From assembly GCA_051294375.1 (NCBI GenBank), contig CM119268.1, positions 10,825,790 to 10,889,789 of the forward strand: a DNA stretch of 64,000 bases, read 5' to 3'. Source of the stretch: Paraspadella gotoi. Taxonomy: Eukaryota; Chaetognatha. Every line of letters begins with the position of its first letter. Positions within the stretch are counted from its first letter, which is position 1. The translations under genes and the position numbers were made by a program. Of this stretch, positions 13,067 through 60,042 are shown piece after piece. Below the pieces are notes generated by a model, which saw nothing but the letters and a program-made list of their open reading frames with translations, was not told the origin of the DNA and did no database searches.

Positions 13067-13957
13067 ATGAAGTCGCTAATTTTTTTCGCTCTCTCTTTGT
13101 TTTTAGCCGGTAATTATAATATATTACTAAACTAAAATAAACCACAGACTTTAAGGTTTGTTTTGTTGTCCTCTCGACCCCTCTCTCCGCGCGCAGGTCC
13201 GGCCACCGCCGACGACGTTTGGCTCGGAAAAGCCATCTCCAAGGATTGGTTCTTCAGAGATTCGAAGACGCCGCCGATCAGGGAAATCATTTCCCTTCAA
13301 GAGATAGATGGTAGATTTTGACATGGCATAACGTGACACGCAACGGTCCAATTTTACATCCCATCGTCTTCGAATTTTTTTCAAGATGGCGACGGCGGGA
13401 AAACTTTCGAATTCTCGGCCTTCGGCAAAAAATGGCGACTGACTGGAGTCGAGAACTCGGCTCTCTTTTCTGAGGGAACCAAGTTCGAAGAGAGGACGGA
13501 AAAGGGTAAAAGTCGTTGAAAAGGTTTTGATCGATTAGTGAAATGGGATTCGGAGAAAAGTAAGGAAGGATTAGAGGTAAGTTAAATCTCTCGTGGGTAA
13601 CTTTCGGTTACATGGAGACAAGACTAAGAGTAACCAGTGGTTAGTAACCACTCCATGATGACTAATTTGTGCCGAAACGTGGTCATTTTTAGAACTAAAG
13701 GATCACTCCAAAAAAACGACCTTTTGACGTAAATTTAAGACTTTCTAATCTTCGCAACATCCCAAAAGGCGAGACCCTCTCCTCCCGGAATTGGAAGCGC
13801 GAGAATTGCTTCTACGTGGGCCGCGCCTCCACCGGAAGCGAAGAGGCGGGAGTGGCCTCGTTCTCCACGTGTCACGGTCTTCGCGCCGTCATCGTCACCA
13901 ACAGAAACGATTACGTCATCCAACCGGCGAGGAGCGACGTGGCTAAGAGGGGGATGA
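13067..13957 (+). CDS. Exons 1-4: signal peptide and M12B propeptide
   Basis: Exon 1 begins at ATG 13067 and encodes a short hydrophobic leader, ending in a GT donor after phase 1. Exons 2-4 follow in matching phase and read PATADDVWLGKAISKDW, then FEFSAFGKKWRLTGVENSAL, then NCFYVGRASTGSEEAG and FSTCHGLRAVIV. These match the ADAM/ADAMTS propeptide pattern of an N-terminal strand, a CFYxGxV-like motif and STCxGLRG. The propeptide normally keeps the protease latent and helps folding. The end of exon 4 is uncertain: the best donor (GT at 13958) gives phase 1, while the next acceptor needs phase 2. An alternative pair, donor at 13939 and acceptor after 14350, restores phase but uses weaker sites. 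Confidence 0.8.
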
Positions 13958-14040
<83 letters not shown>

Positions 14041-14200
14041 GAATTGTATTGAATTGTATTAAAGAAACGGGCTTTGGGCTACATTGTGCCCCTAAAAGCT
14101 ACATCAATTTACAAAACGATATTCACAAGTTGAAAAGTATTTAAAGATATAAACGAAAATCGGGTAGAGTTTTTATTCTAAACATGTTTCATGAAATCTT

Positions 14201-14272
<72 letters not shown>

Positions 14273-14950
14273 TGAAGCAAACCAGTGAAAACGTGACGAT
14301 ATAAACAAACCCTACCGCACGTTTTCTCTTCAAAACCTCCATCCAGTGAGGCTCACCACATTCACGTCGAGCCTCGCGACGCTCCCAACGTCTCGTCAGC
14401 CAGCTCCAACGCCGCCAAGAGCCCCGTGCTCGAACGGCTCGTCGGCCCAGCGATCCCCAATCCACGGACGAAGGGATGGGCGAGTTCCGGCGTGGCGGGA
14501 GCCGAGGCCAATCGCGGTCCGACCGGAAATCGCGCTCGAGAGTTGACGGTGGAATTGGGGATCATAGTGGATCAAGAATACGTTGATACGGTGGGTGGAG
14601 ATACGACGAGAGTCTGGAGAGGGGGGGGGAAGTCGAGACATCGCCTTGAACCCAAACTATGAGTCGATAGTTTGGATTAACCCTTACGTAAGGAAACTTT
14701 CACTTCTGATCTCATTTGATTGATTGATTTTACGTTCAAAGGTGAAACGAGACGAAAGTCCGGAACCTGACTGGTTGATGTTTCACATTCTCGAACGTGT
14801 CAACTGGATTCAACTCTGGTAAATCCTTCTCATACGAATAGTTGCTTCAACGGATATAATATTAATAAGATTAAAAAAAAGAAAATAAAAAAATAAATTA
14901 AAGAGTCAAGAATTCAATAAAAAATGAAGGAAATGATTAAATCAACCGCG

Positions 14951-15027
<77 letters not shown>

Positions 15028-18000
15028 AACAACAACGGCGATTGGCGACAGGTACTTGCACCCAACGTTCGGCTACACCTGGTGGTGGTACATCCATCGC
15101 GTCATCATCAACGACAAACCCATCGACTATTCCAAGTACGATGGCGAAAACTGGGACACCCTCATCGACAAAGTTTGCAACTGGCAGAGCCTCAATCAGC
15201 CCGACAGCGATTCCTGGGACCACACCCTGATCATGTCGTCGAAGCCCCACATTTGGGGCACGAGGCCGAACGGGGTCGAGTACATCGGCCGGGCCATCGC
15301 CGATGGGGCCTGCGACAAGAGAAAGCATTGCGTCGGGGTCAAGGACATGAACTTTCAGTGGGGAACTTGGACGAGGTACATTCAGATTGCGTTTTCGTGA
15401 TGCGATTGGGATTTATTAAGGATAAATGGGCCCAAATGTTCCGAGCGAATTAATTTTGAGGCAGGTAGAAATTACTAAGGCTCGAGAGCGAACAATTCCA
15501 GCAGGCTTCTTGAATATTATATTTCTCCCGACCCCTCCAACGCAACCACACCTAAAAAGACTAGCGGCTCACGAATGCGCCCATGGCTTTGGCGTGCCCG
15601 ACGACTACCCAGAGTCGGGCTCCCCGACCTCCGCCGAGTGTTTCGCCGGCCTCATGCGGCAGGGCGTCTACCAGGACTTCGAGTGGAGTCGCTGCTCCGT
15701 GGAAACGTTCGAGGAGTGGAGGAAGAGGTGGGGCGCTTGTCTCGATGAGTCGCCCAACATGGCGAAGAAGGAAAGGCCGATGGTGGAGTTTAACGCGGCT
15801 TACAGGGCGAGGGCGCATCAGGTTTGGAGTTGGGGTGGATGGGGACGAGGGTGGGTGGGAAGGTGGACGATGGTGGGGAGAGAGAGGTGGGAGAAAAACA
15901 ACTATCCTCAAAACTTTTGCATCTCCAAAAAATCATCAACATTTGTCCACAACATCCTCCAACCTCCGTCCAGTCGAGCCGCTTTGGCGCCGCAGAGGAG
16001 TTCGGCGCTCAGAAGGCCACCGACGGCCCCTTGGTGGGCGTGCCCATGGGTCTCACTCCGGAAGTGGCGTCGTGCACGCAGACAAAGAAGCAGAAGGATC
16101 CTTTCGTTCGGATCGAATTGGACGAGGCGAGTTTGTTTGAACTTGGTGTGTTCTCATGGGTTTTGTGAGTGTGAGATGTCAGATATCATATCACAGAAAG
16201 TTGTATAAGAATGATGAAAAGGAAAATAAAAGCAACCCAACAAATAGTCGACGACCACAATGTCCACTTTGCCTTCAAACTACACCTCACCAGCCATTCC
16301 GCTCGAGCGAGATCCGAGCCGTCCACATCTTCAACCGTCCCGACTGTTGCTCCTCTCGTCTCCACGACGCCGAAATTCGAATCGGTTTCGACGCCGACAT
16401 TTCCGCGAATCCATTGTGCGGCGTCGTCGGCGGCGTCGTTGGCGACGGTGCCTTCGTCGAGTGCACGACGCCGATGAAAGGAAGATACGTGACTGTGCAG
16501 ATCAAAGGTGAATGAGAGTGGAGGGGTTTAATTTTTTTAACTCTTGATTTAACTATCACACCGCTGTGGCTTTTGGTGATAATACAATCGAAAACCAGTT
16601 CCTAAATTGCTTAATTAAATAATAAAAAATACATAAACTTTTAGAAGAAGATTTCTCCGAGATTCTATCCATATTCAATAGTCGATGAAACCCCAGTAAC
16701 ACAATTTTAAGGAACAACAACACCCTATCAAAGCCTTTTTAATAAAACTAAAGGCATCAATTGATTATCCAGTTCACTATGATATTCAAACTTTTTTTAA
16801 AAAGTCACGGTTCAACACGGGTGAAAAAACGTTTTGACCCATGTCTAACTGAAAATAAAAATCTCATCAATATCAACATATTTTTCACGGGCATTCTTTA
16901 AATTCGTTGCTAAAGGCTGAAGCGTTGCCCTTTATCATCACAAAATAACGATCCAGGCCCCAACGAAATCCTGACTGTCTGCGAGATCCAAGTCCTCCAG
17001 CATTCCGTCGACGCTGGAATCTCCGAGCTCCCAATGCCACGCCCTTTGGAGCCGGTCGACGCCGATAACCCGGACTGCCGGGACGATGAGGCCGCCTGCA
17101 GGATGTGGGCCAATAGAGGGGAGTGCTGGAAAAACCCTTCGTGGATGACGGAGCATTGCGAACGATCTTGTGGAGTTTGCGGAAAGTCGGAGTGTCACGA
17201 CTTTGATCCGGGTGGGTGGCTTATGGGGAGAGCAATTAGTGGGATATCAAAATACTATCTAAAACGACAGAAACAAACAAAATAAAATATTTTTATTCAA
17301 AATCAACATTTTGAAATTTAAAAAAATAACACAAAAGGTAAATTTTTTTAGCGTTTTTGTTTAAAAAAATTAGTTTTCATTTTCAAAAAATAAATTTTTC
17401 AATAAGATCTTGCTGACCCTCCAACAATCCAGACTGTGCCTCCCGCGCCGCGGCGGGCGAGTGCGTCTCCAACGCCGCGTGGATGACCTCCAATTGCCCA
17501 GTGAGTTGCTCCTCCTGCACCGAAGTTTGCGCCGACTTTCACAAGAATTGCGCCTCGTGGGCGATGCTCAACGAGTGCGAGAAGAACCCAGGATGGATGG
17601 GGAAGAATTGCAGGTCTGACCAGAGATGATTAAACCAAAAGCTCATGGTAATTTGCAAGCCGTTGTCTATACCATTTGGCAGCATAATCTTATGATCAAA
17701 AAATAACTCGCTCGCTCAGAAAATTGCTCAAAATTAAATAATCCATAAATTAAAACCCGTCCTTGCTCCTTTAAGAAAATCGTGCGAGCTCTGCGGAGAC
17801 CCCGATTGCGTCGACACGGACCGTCGCTGTCCGGATTGGAAGGACGCAAGCGACTGCGTGGCGCATCCAGATTGGATGACAAAGAACTGCCCGAAATCTT
17901 GCAACGGTTGCAAGAACAAATGCGAGGATGCGATGAAAAAATGTCCCGTCTGGGCGAAGGATAGGGAATGCGTTTTTAATCCGGGTATTTACATGCTTTA

Positions 18001-20253
18001 AGCATATTATGTCTTTTTATTCATCTTGATCCGACTTTGTTTTTCCCAAAATCTTTGTCTATCTTAGCTTATCTTTCTATCCTATCTCGCAAAAACATTC
18101 TAGTCCTCCTTAAGTATTTACCATCGATAGCATTCTTCTGTATCTTGTAAAGGATGGATGGGCATCTTCTGCCGAAAATCTTGCGAGACTTGCCTCGATG
18201 GAACGACGCCGGTTTGCAAAGACAAACACGACGACTGCAAGCAGTGGACGAAAGACGGCAACTGTGAATCCAATCCTGACTTTATGCTGACCAAGTGCGA
18301 GCGAAGTTGCGGCGCATGCGGTCCGCTCAAGCCCACCGTCGACCCAAATGCTTGCGAGGACAAGAACAAGGCATTTATCAAAAAATACATAATTGAGTAA
18401 AACTTTTACTCAATTCATAAAAGGAAGAAATATTATAATTTGGTACCTAATAAACTGGATTGAAAGCTGGCAATGCTCTTCTATATAATTAAAATGATTT
18501 TATGATTCAGGGGCAAAGCAGCTTATTTTCATATAGTTCATGGTACAAATTTCCTATAAGTTTTGAGTTACATGTAAATAATGTATCGTGCCGTTTTCTA
18601 ATCCCTTCTTACAGCTCTGCACCTACTGGGCAGCACTCGGCGAGTGCGCCGGCGAAAAGAAGGATTACATGGAAGCCACTTGTCCTCTTTCTTGTCTCGT
18701 CTGTACCGATGAGCCGCCGCCCTGCGAAGACTCCAAGCCGGATTGCGCCATGTGGGCCGACGGCTCTGAATGCATCACCAACGCCGGGTGGATGTGGGCC
18801 AACTGCAGGAAGAGTTGCGGCATTTGCGGCGGCACCAACGAGTGCGTCGAGTCGGACGTGCGATGCGCCCAGTGGGCGGAGGAGGTGAGGCTGTGAATGA
18901 GGTGGGGCATGTGGGAACGGACAAGGTAGGTTTAGAGACTATGGGACATTCTTTTGACAAGAATAGAAAACGTATATAATATACAATTTCGCCATACCAA
19001 TTACAAGGGCGAATGCGAAAACAATCCCAACTTCATGTTAAAAAGTTGTCAAAAATCCTGCAAAGTCTGCGACGAAGATCATCCGTGCGAAAACAAGGAC
19101 GCCAAGTGCTGGCCCTGGGCGCACACCGGAAAATGTCTCAAGGAGCCGGAGATGATGAAGAGGGAATGCAGGTGGACGGGAACGATCCGCTGTTGAGAGA
19201 GTTGCTAAATAAGTTAATTTGTTAAACACGTTTATGTTAAACAGAAAAGCCTGCAACTTATGCGGCTGTCTCGATCGTCAGCAGCACTGTCCCGATTGGG
19301 CGCGGAGCGGAGAGTGCGAGAGTAATCCGACTTGGATGAAGGTAAAAATGAGAAGCAGCGACATCTAGGAAAACAGCGGCTGCAGAAACAAAAGTCACAA
19401 CGACAATCGTTGAAGAATTCGACCTTTTTCGATCGTCGTCAATTATTTGCTCATCCATCGTTGTGATTTCGCCTTTGAATCATTCATTTTTGTTTTCATT
19501 TATTCATTCATTCATTTTTTCTCATTTTTCCATCGCGAATTTTCAGGTTCACTGCCGTAAAAGTTGCGGTATGTGCGAAGGTGGTGGCGGAGTCACACCC
19601 ACCACGAAATCAACCCCGAGGCCAATATCCTCTTCTACCACCAGGACCACCACCACCTCTACCACGACCACCAATGGGCCTACGCCGTCTCCAGCGACGG
19701 GCGTCCCTTGCGTCGACAAGCATACACTTTGTAGACGACACGTCAAGGAGGTTTATCAATTGGTCCTTATTTTCCCAAAACTTCTTAAATTAATTTTTAG
19801 ATTTTAAAAATTAGGTAAGAGTTAGATTAGGTTAGGTGAGGCGTTAGGTTAGTGATCAAGGTTAAGGCTAAGGGCTAGGGATTCAGGTTAAGAATCAAGG
19901 TTGGAGTTTGAGTTATGAGTTTAATAATAAAATAAGTTTAGGAATTAAGAAATGGGTTGCTTTTAGAAAAGGGAGCCCTCATCACTATTCTTGATTCAGC
20001 CGCCCTCGTATTCCGGCCTCATTTCAATAAATTTTCTCAGGGTATGTGCTCGGTCGAAGGGGCGTGGGGAGATTGGATGAGTGACAACTGCGCGCGCGCG
20101 TGCAAATTTTGCGACCCTACGACGTCTCCGCACGAGAAGGGCTGCACGGACAAGGACGGTCGATGTCCGGAATTAGAAAAGGAGGGAAAATGCGAACAAT
20201 GGCTCGATTGGGTCTGGGAGTATTGCAGAAAGTCTTGCGGATTCTGCAACTGA
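13067..20253 (+). CDS. Secreted ADAMTS-like metalloprotease fused to F-type lectin and 13 ShKT domains
   Basis: Nineteen exons placed by splice sites and reading phase: 13067-13109, 13197-13310, 13386-13505, 13769-13957, 14347-14590, 14742-14818, 15052-15375, 15560-15821, 15974-about 16130, about 16294-16507, 16957-17211, 17433-17613, 17776-17984, 18153-18370, 18615-18884, 19008-19171, 19245-19341, 19547-19750, 20041-20253. The order is signal peptide (MKSLIFFALSLFLAG), M12B propeptide, reprolysin-type catalytic domain, F-type lectin (fucolectin) domain, then 13 ShKT domains to the stop TGA. Disintegrin, thrombospondin and spacer modules of true ADAMTS proteins are absent. Most junctions keep phase exactly. 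The two exceptions are the intron after exon 4 and the one after exon 9, where my boundaries are provisional. The protein is probably secreted and binds glycans or matrix, by inference from its domains. Whether it still cleaves protein is uncertain because of an altered zinc motif. Confidence 0.85.
13968..14270 (+). repeat. Two (GA)n tracts in intron 4 of the protease-lectin gene
   Basis: Pure GA runs at about 13968-14037 and 14205-14270, the first starting only ten bases after the proposed donor of exon 4. Together they make up nearly half of that intron. Confidence 0.95.
14347..15821 (+). CDS. Exons 5-8: reprolysin-type catalytic domain with HExxHxxGxxD
   Basis: Exon 5 contains a likely propeptide processing region (GNRAR) followed by ELTVELGIIVDQEYVDT, the usual first strand of an M12B catalytic domain. 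Exon 7 carries WDTLIDKVCNWQSLNQP, HTLIMSSKPHIW and AIADGACDKRKHCVGVKD, matching the ADAMTS segment before the active site. Exon 8 starts at 15560 and encodes HECAHGFGVPDD at 15570-15605, then CFAGLMRQG as the probable Met-turn and FEWSRCSVETFEEW as the C-terminal helix. In ADAM and ADAMTS enzymes the motif ends in His-Asp. Here the third ligand position is Asp (GAC, 15600-15602). The end of exon 8 (residues around VEFNAAYRARAHQ) already belongs to the lectin domain. An (ACT)n tract in the preceding intron is read through by an open frame but lies outside the exon. Confidence 0.85.
14949..15027 (+). repeat. (ACT)n microsatellite in intron 6 of the protease-lectin gene
   Basis: About 26 ACT units just upstream of the exon 7 acceptor (AG 15050-15051). 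A continuous open frame runs from the repeat into the exon, so a naive gene model could start here with a poly-Thr N-terminus. Confidence 0.95.
15780..17000 (+). CDS. F-type lectin (fucolectin) domain, exons 8-11
   Basis: The domain begins at the end of exon 8 (FNAAYRARAHQ) and continues in exon 9 with SSRFGAAEEFGAQKATDG, CTQTKKQKDPFVRIELDE. Exon 10 gives IRAVHIFNRPDCCSSRLHDA and then CTTPMKGRYVTVQIKG, and exon 11 starts PNEILTVCEIQVL. These fit the fucolectin/tachylectin-4/pentraxin-1 signature: a KAxDG motif, a C-H/QT-PW/F-RI-DL block, an NR-DCC-xRL block and a final CEIxV strand. Known members bind fucose or related sugars through His and two Arg residues; I cannot assign the binding residues with certainty here. 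The exon 9-exon 10 junction is unresolved: donors at 16131 (phase 1) or 16148 (phase 0), acceptors after 16293 (phase 0) or 16307 (phase 2). Confidence 0.82.
16508..16956 (+). other. Intron 10 of the protease-lectin gene
   Basis: AT-rich sequence between GT at 16508 and AG at 16955-16956. I see no conserved element or coding sequence in it. Confidence 0.6.
17034..20253 (+). CDS. Tandem array of 13 ShKT domains and stop, exons 11-19
   Basis: I count 13 six-cysteine ShKT units, each of about 35-38 residues, with the pattern C-x-D...C...W...GEC...NP-x-WM...C-x-x-SC-x-x-C. Examples are CRMWANRGECWKNPSWM (unit 1), WAMLNECEKNPGWM (unit 3), WARSGECESNPTWM (unit 11) and the last, ending CRKSCGFCN. 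Introns fall mostly inside units, so exon borders and domain borders do not coincide. A Thr/Ser/Pro-rich linker, likely O-glycosylated, lies between units 11 and 12 (19586-19690). The array ends at TGA 20251-20253. ShKT modules are small disulfide-rich domains often attached to secreted astacin, peroxidase or tyrosinase proteins. The intron after 18370 seems to use a GC donor. Confidence 0.88.
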
Positions 20254-20707
20254 GTCTGCTCCTTCGATTTTCTTAATCGTTAATGTGAAATAAAATTTTA
20301 AAACGATTTATATTTTCTTCGTTTACGGTTATTTTCTTGCGTTTTTTTCACGTTACATATTACACAGCTAGAATTAACAAGAATAAACTGGATAAATATT
20401 ATTAATTATGACTATAGATCCGTATGGATTTACCACAAATTGTTAATTGTTATCAATAAATGTTATCAGCCCTTCGCTCTTCGTCCGTTTTCTAATTATC
20501 ATCAAGTATTTACATCAATTATCAGCTTTTTAAAAAATCTTAAAATTCATTTGTGAGTAAATGTCGTTTTGTCTAATTTTTCGCTTTTCCTTTCTTGTAA
20601 CTCAGTCCAGTAGTTTCGCCCTCTGCCGTCACTATAGCGAATTATTTTCTTGTCGTTTTGTTTTTTGAGATTTTCCCGATAACACTTGTATCCTTTTTAT
20701 TTTCAAG
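20254..20707. other. Gap between the ShKT gene stop and the first visible peroxidasin LRR exon
   Basis: This stretch holds the 3' UTR of the upstream gene, two possible AATAAA hexamers, and then AT-rich sequence ending in the acceptor (tttcaag) of an internal LRR exon. No signal peptide or LRRNT cysteine pattern was found in any forward frame. The 5' part of peroxidasin must therefore lie elsewhere. Confidence 0.6.
20289..20294 (+). terminator. Poly(A) signal AATAAA of the protease-lectin-ShKT gene
   Basis: AATAAA starts 36 bases after the stop codon and is the first such hexamer downstream. A further AATAAA occurs near 20381. The use of either site cannot be shown from sequence alone. Confidence 0.55.
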
Positions 20708-56487
<35,780 letters not shown>

Positions 56488-56644
56488 GTAAGTTACTAAA
56501 CTTAGTTATCGGGTAGGTTTAGGCACGTGTTGGAGTAAAAAATGTAAGTTTATTCGGGTTTTTGTTTAAAATAGTGGAAGTGGAATTCTGACCACAAAAA
56601 CACTCAATTTAGATTCATTGGCTCCTTTCTTTAGTAATTTTTTA

Positions 56645-56689
<45 letters not shown>

Positions 56690-56744
56690 TCGTTCTCTTT
56701 TTAGTTGCGACGCGAGTACTCGCGGAGCAACTCTATAAGTCACT

Positions 56745-56815
56745 TTTCGATCGGTCGGTCCGTCGGTCGGTCGGTCGGTCGGTCCGTCGGCATGTCTGTC
56801 AGTCGGTCTGTCCCA
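56745..56815 (+). repeat. GGTC/CGGT tetranucleotide tandem tract
   Basis: Runs of cggtcggt with interruptions (ccgtcgg, ctgtcagtc). A short reverse-complement relative, gacggacggaccgaccg, occurs at about 60158-60175. Confidence 0.8.
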
Positions 56816-57204
56816 CTTACGTTAAAAACGCTTATAGCTTGTCTATAGATTGTTGCTCATTTGTTGAAAATCAAATCTAAGCGACTACTGGCGCCGCCTT
56901 TTGTTTTTAATGATAAGTAAAAAGAAAAGTAATACGGCGCAACACATTGGAATAACCGTTCCTTGTTCTCTTTAGTTTTTGGTTCCTTAGTTCTTATACG
57001 CCCTCTTTCGGTTCGCATATGTCATCCAATTACAAAGTTGCTACTGTCGTTTTGTTTGAGGTTGCAGCTCTTTATGCTTTTGCAAAGCTATCCTCGTCGA
57101 TGAAACCCTATTAATGAAAACTGTACCGGTTAAGATTTGGAATTTTTAATTTGAGAGAAAAGGATTCAAATATTGAATCACTATGACATACTCACTCAGT
57201 CACT

Positions 57205-57255
<51 letters not shown>

Positions 57256-58646
57256 TCTCTCTCTCTCTCCTCCTCTCTCTCCTGCGACTAGTAAAAGCAG
57301 CGTCTCTAAACCAACTTACCCTCGGAATTCCTAGACCCACGAAGAGAATTAAACGCAGCATGTGGAGCTTTCCTTCCGCGATTGATGACTTTGGAAAAAA
57401 ATGGCGGGAGACCTGGAGCATTCCCTCCTCCTCTTCCTCCTCCTCTTCTTCTTCCTCCTCATCCTGCACCCCCCGCTGTCTCTAATCCGCGTTAGTTCCA
57501 ATCGAGAAGGCGGTCTTGGTCTTTCGCCAAAAAACTAGGATCGGACATATTGGTTCTTTGGATTCGGCCTCATGCCGCTTGACGACTCTGGGGATTTGTC
57601 TTGCAGCAGCTTGGAGTGAATGCTGTGCCGCAGTGCAGCACGAAGCCTTTTTGCGTGTTTTAAACAGTGCTGCGTCGGCGTGAGATCGTTGCCGACGGTT
57701 TTACGATTCCTTTGGCTTCCAAATGGTCGGTTGTTTTGCTGGAGCGATGGTGAAGAATATGCGGGTCATTGGAAAGAAGATAAATGACATTTTTCTGGAA
57801 AAGAAACTTTTTTCTGGAGACCAAGACTGAGAACATGTTATGTTTTTTTTTTTGTCAGTCAACGAATTCTTTACTTTTGAGTTGTTACTGTTATTTTAAA
57901 GTTGTCAATCTCGTTACCACTAGAGGTGAAAAATGAAAAAGCGAGTGGAGACCAAAAAAAAAGGGATGAAGATATTTTTTTTCTTCTCTGATTTTGATTC
58001 ATGTTTCTTCGTTTTTTTTCAAATCGATTTTCCCCCGCAACGAAAAACCTTTGAACGGCAGATTTTATCAACGATAAGCGCTCCGACCCGCGGCAGCGTC
58101 AAGAAACCCGCTCCCTCATAACTCACCTTTGCATTGAATCAAGAAAAGCGCACATGTCTTAATTTAATGCTTGACATTTTTGAAACCACTTTTTTTTCAT
58201 CTACCTTCCTTCACTCTTCTATTTTTCTACCTCGACAAGAAGCTTCTCTCATCTTCCCTTCTAAGCAACGTTTCAGAACTGGCTTTTCACGCACGTTTCT
58301 TCTTGATTTCTTTTCTTCCAACTTCATGCTTCCCACCTTATTTTATCTTACGATCCCTTTCCTACCTTCCTAGCCGCGTTTTCCTCACTACACTGCCCTC
58401 ACATGCTCACTCCCGTGCCCTCTCCCTTGCCCCCATTCCTCTGTTTCCTCCACCAAAAAAAAAAAAAAAAAAGAATTCCTTTGCGTGGAAGAAACTTTCG
58501 CATATTTTTGCGTCACAACCGCAAAGGAAAAAAAAAAGGCGGAAAAGAAAGATTGAGACATTACAGTTGCCTGTGAAAATAGTATCGGAAAAGTCTCGTT
58601 TTCTCCCGCTTTCTTTGTCCTTATGTGGGTCTTTTCTGCTTTTTCT

Positions 58647-58680
<34 letters not shown>

Positions 58681-58685
58681 CTTCT

Positions 58686-58720
<35 letters not shown>

Positions 58721-59321
58721 GAGCGTGCAGGCCGTCCCGACGCGCGCTAATGCCATTTTTGCATGATTTATGTCAGTGGTTCATCTTTTTTTTTCTAGTA
58801 AAAATAATAAAAAACGAAAATGGTTAAAGAAAAGCAAAAGGATAACAAAGGAGGAAGAAAGATAGATACGGCTCAAGAATAAGTGAGGAAAAGAAGGCGT
58901 GGAAGATTAGGAATCCAAATTAGATTTAGAATTAAGATTAAAATTATATACATTAAATATAAAAATATAAAATAGTCACACGATTAAAAACAATTTTAAT
59001 AAGGAACGTTTGTAAAGAAAAATTAGTTAATAAATGAAAAGAAAATAAAACATATCCATAAATTTACCAAAAAAAAAATAGGGAAAAAAATTTCGAACGC
59101 GTGAAAAGAAAAACATTTCCATTGGAGGAACAAAGAAATCAAGAAAGTCGCTTGAAGTGAGAAGAAGAATCGGTTCTTGTTGCGCCTCTGCAACTTTGAA
59201 CACTTGGATATCTCACCAATAAGGGAAGTAGTTAGTAAAAAAACTGAATATCACTTATCTCAACATGTAACCGTATTTTAAGGTGGTCACGTGATTGTGC
59301 AAGTTTGAATCATATGTTCAT

Positions 59322-60042
59322 TAAGGCGTAGTAAAATTTCTAAGTTTAACTTTAATTAAAATTCTAAAAGTGAGGAACGAACAACATTATACTTATGAAC
59401 ATTTATGTATAAAAAAAATTTATAATAAATTTTACAATTTACGCAGTAGGCCATATTTATACTAGTACTAAACCAATAAATGTTAAAATTTCAAAACAGT
59501 TTTTTCTAAGATTTTTTTGCAGATTTAGATTCGTCATAAAAAGTTGATACAAAGAAATATAACTCTTTTTGAAAAATTCCTTCATTAAGTGGGTCAAAAA
59601 TTAGAAAAAGCTATATTTTAAACTGAAAATTAACTTTTTATATATTAAATATAGTTTTTTTAATTTTTAAAAATGAATTATATTTTAAGTTTGTAGAGAA
59701 GTTTGTAGAGTCATCACATGCACTGTTTAATTTATGATTAAGAAAACGTCGAATTTGGGATCAAGTGCAGTATTTTTTTTTCTTTTATAGAAAACCAATA
59801 TTTCATTGAATTATATTTTCTTTTATCAACTTTTGACGAGGAATTCAAATCTGCAATCAAAATTAAGAAAAGCCTATTTTGAAATTTTTCGATTTTATAA
59901 GGATAGTACTATATATAAATATAGCCTACTGCGAAAATTAAAAAACATAAAATTAATTTTTTTTACAAATTAATGTTCACTGATGGTATGTTGTTCATAA
60001 TTGACTTTTAGAATTTTCGTATGTAACTTTCACTACGCCTTA
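59322..60042 (-). mobile_element. Foldback element, copy 3
   Basis: Both termini are intact: TTAAGGCGTAGTAAAATT on the left and CACTACGCCTTA on the right. Its orientation is the reverse of copies 1 and 2. About 120 bases near 59,680-59,800 are not in the other copies and look like an insertion at the hairpin tip. TTCATTA motifs flank both ends. Confidence 0.75.

Noticed and set aside
14924-15051. Poly-Thr N-terminus continuous with protease exon 7
   Set aside because: The exon has a clean acceptor at 15050-15051 whose phase joins exactly to exon 6 (TG plus G gives Trp), so the (ACT)n tract is intronic.
15561-15911. Minus-strand ORF over protease exon 8
   Set aside because: Antisense of a clearly coding exon (HExxH region).
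57183-57485. Forward ORF with Ser run
   Set aside because: Built on (CT)n and (TCC)n microsatellites; the middle segment shows no peroxidase similarity.
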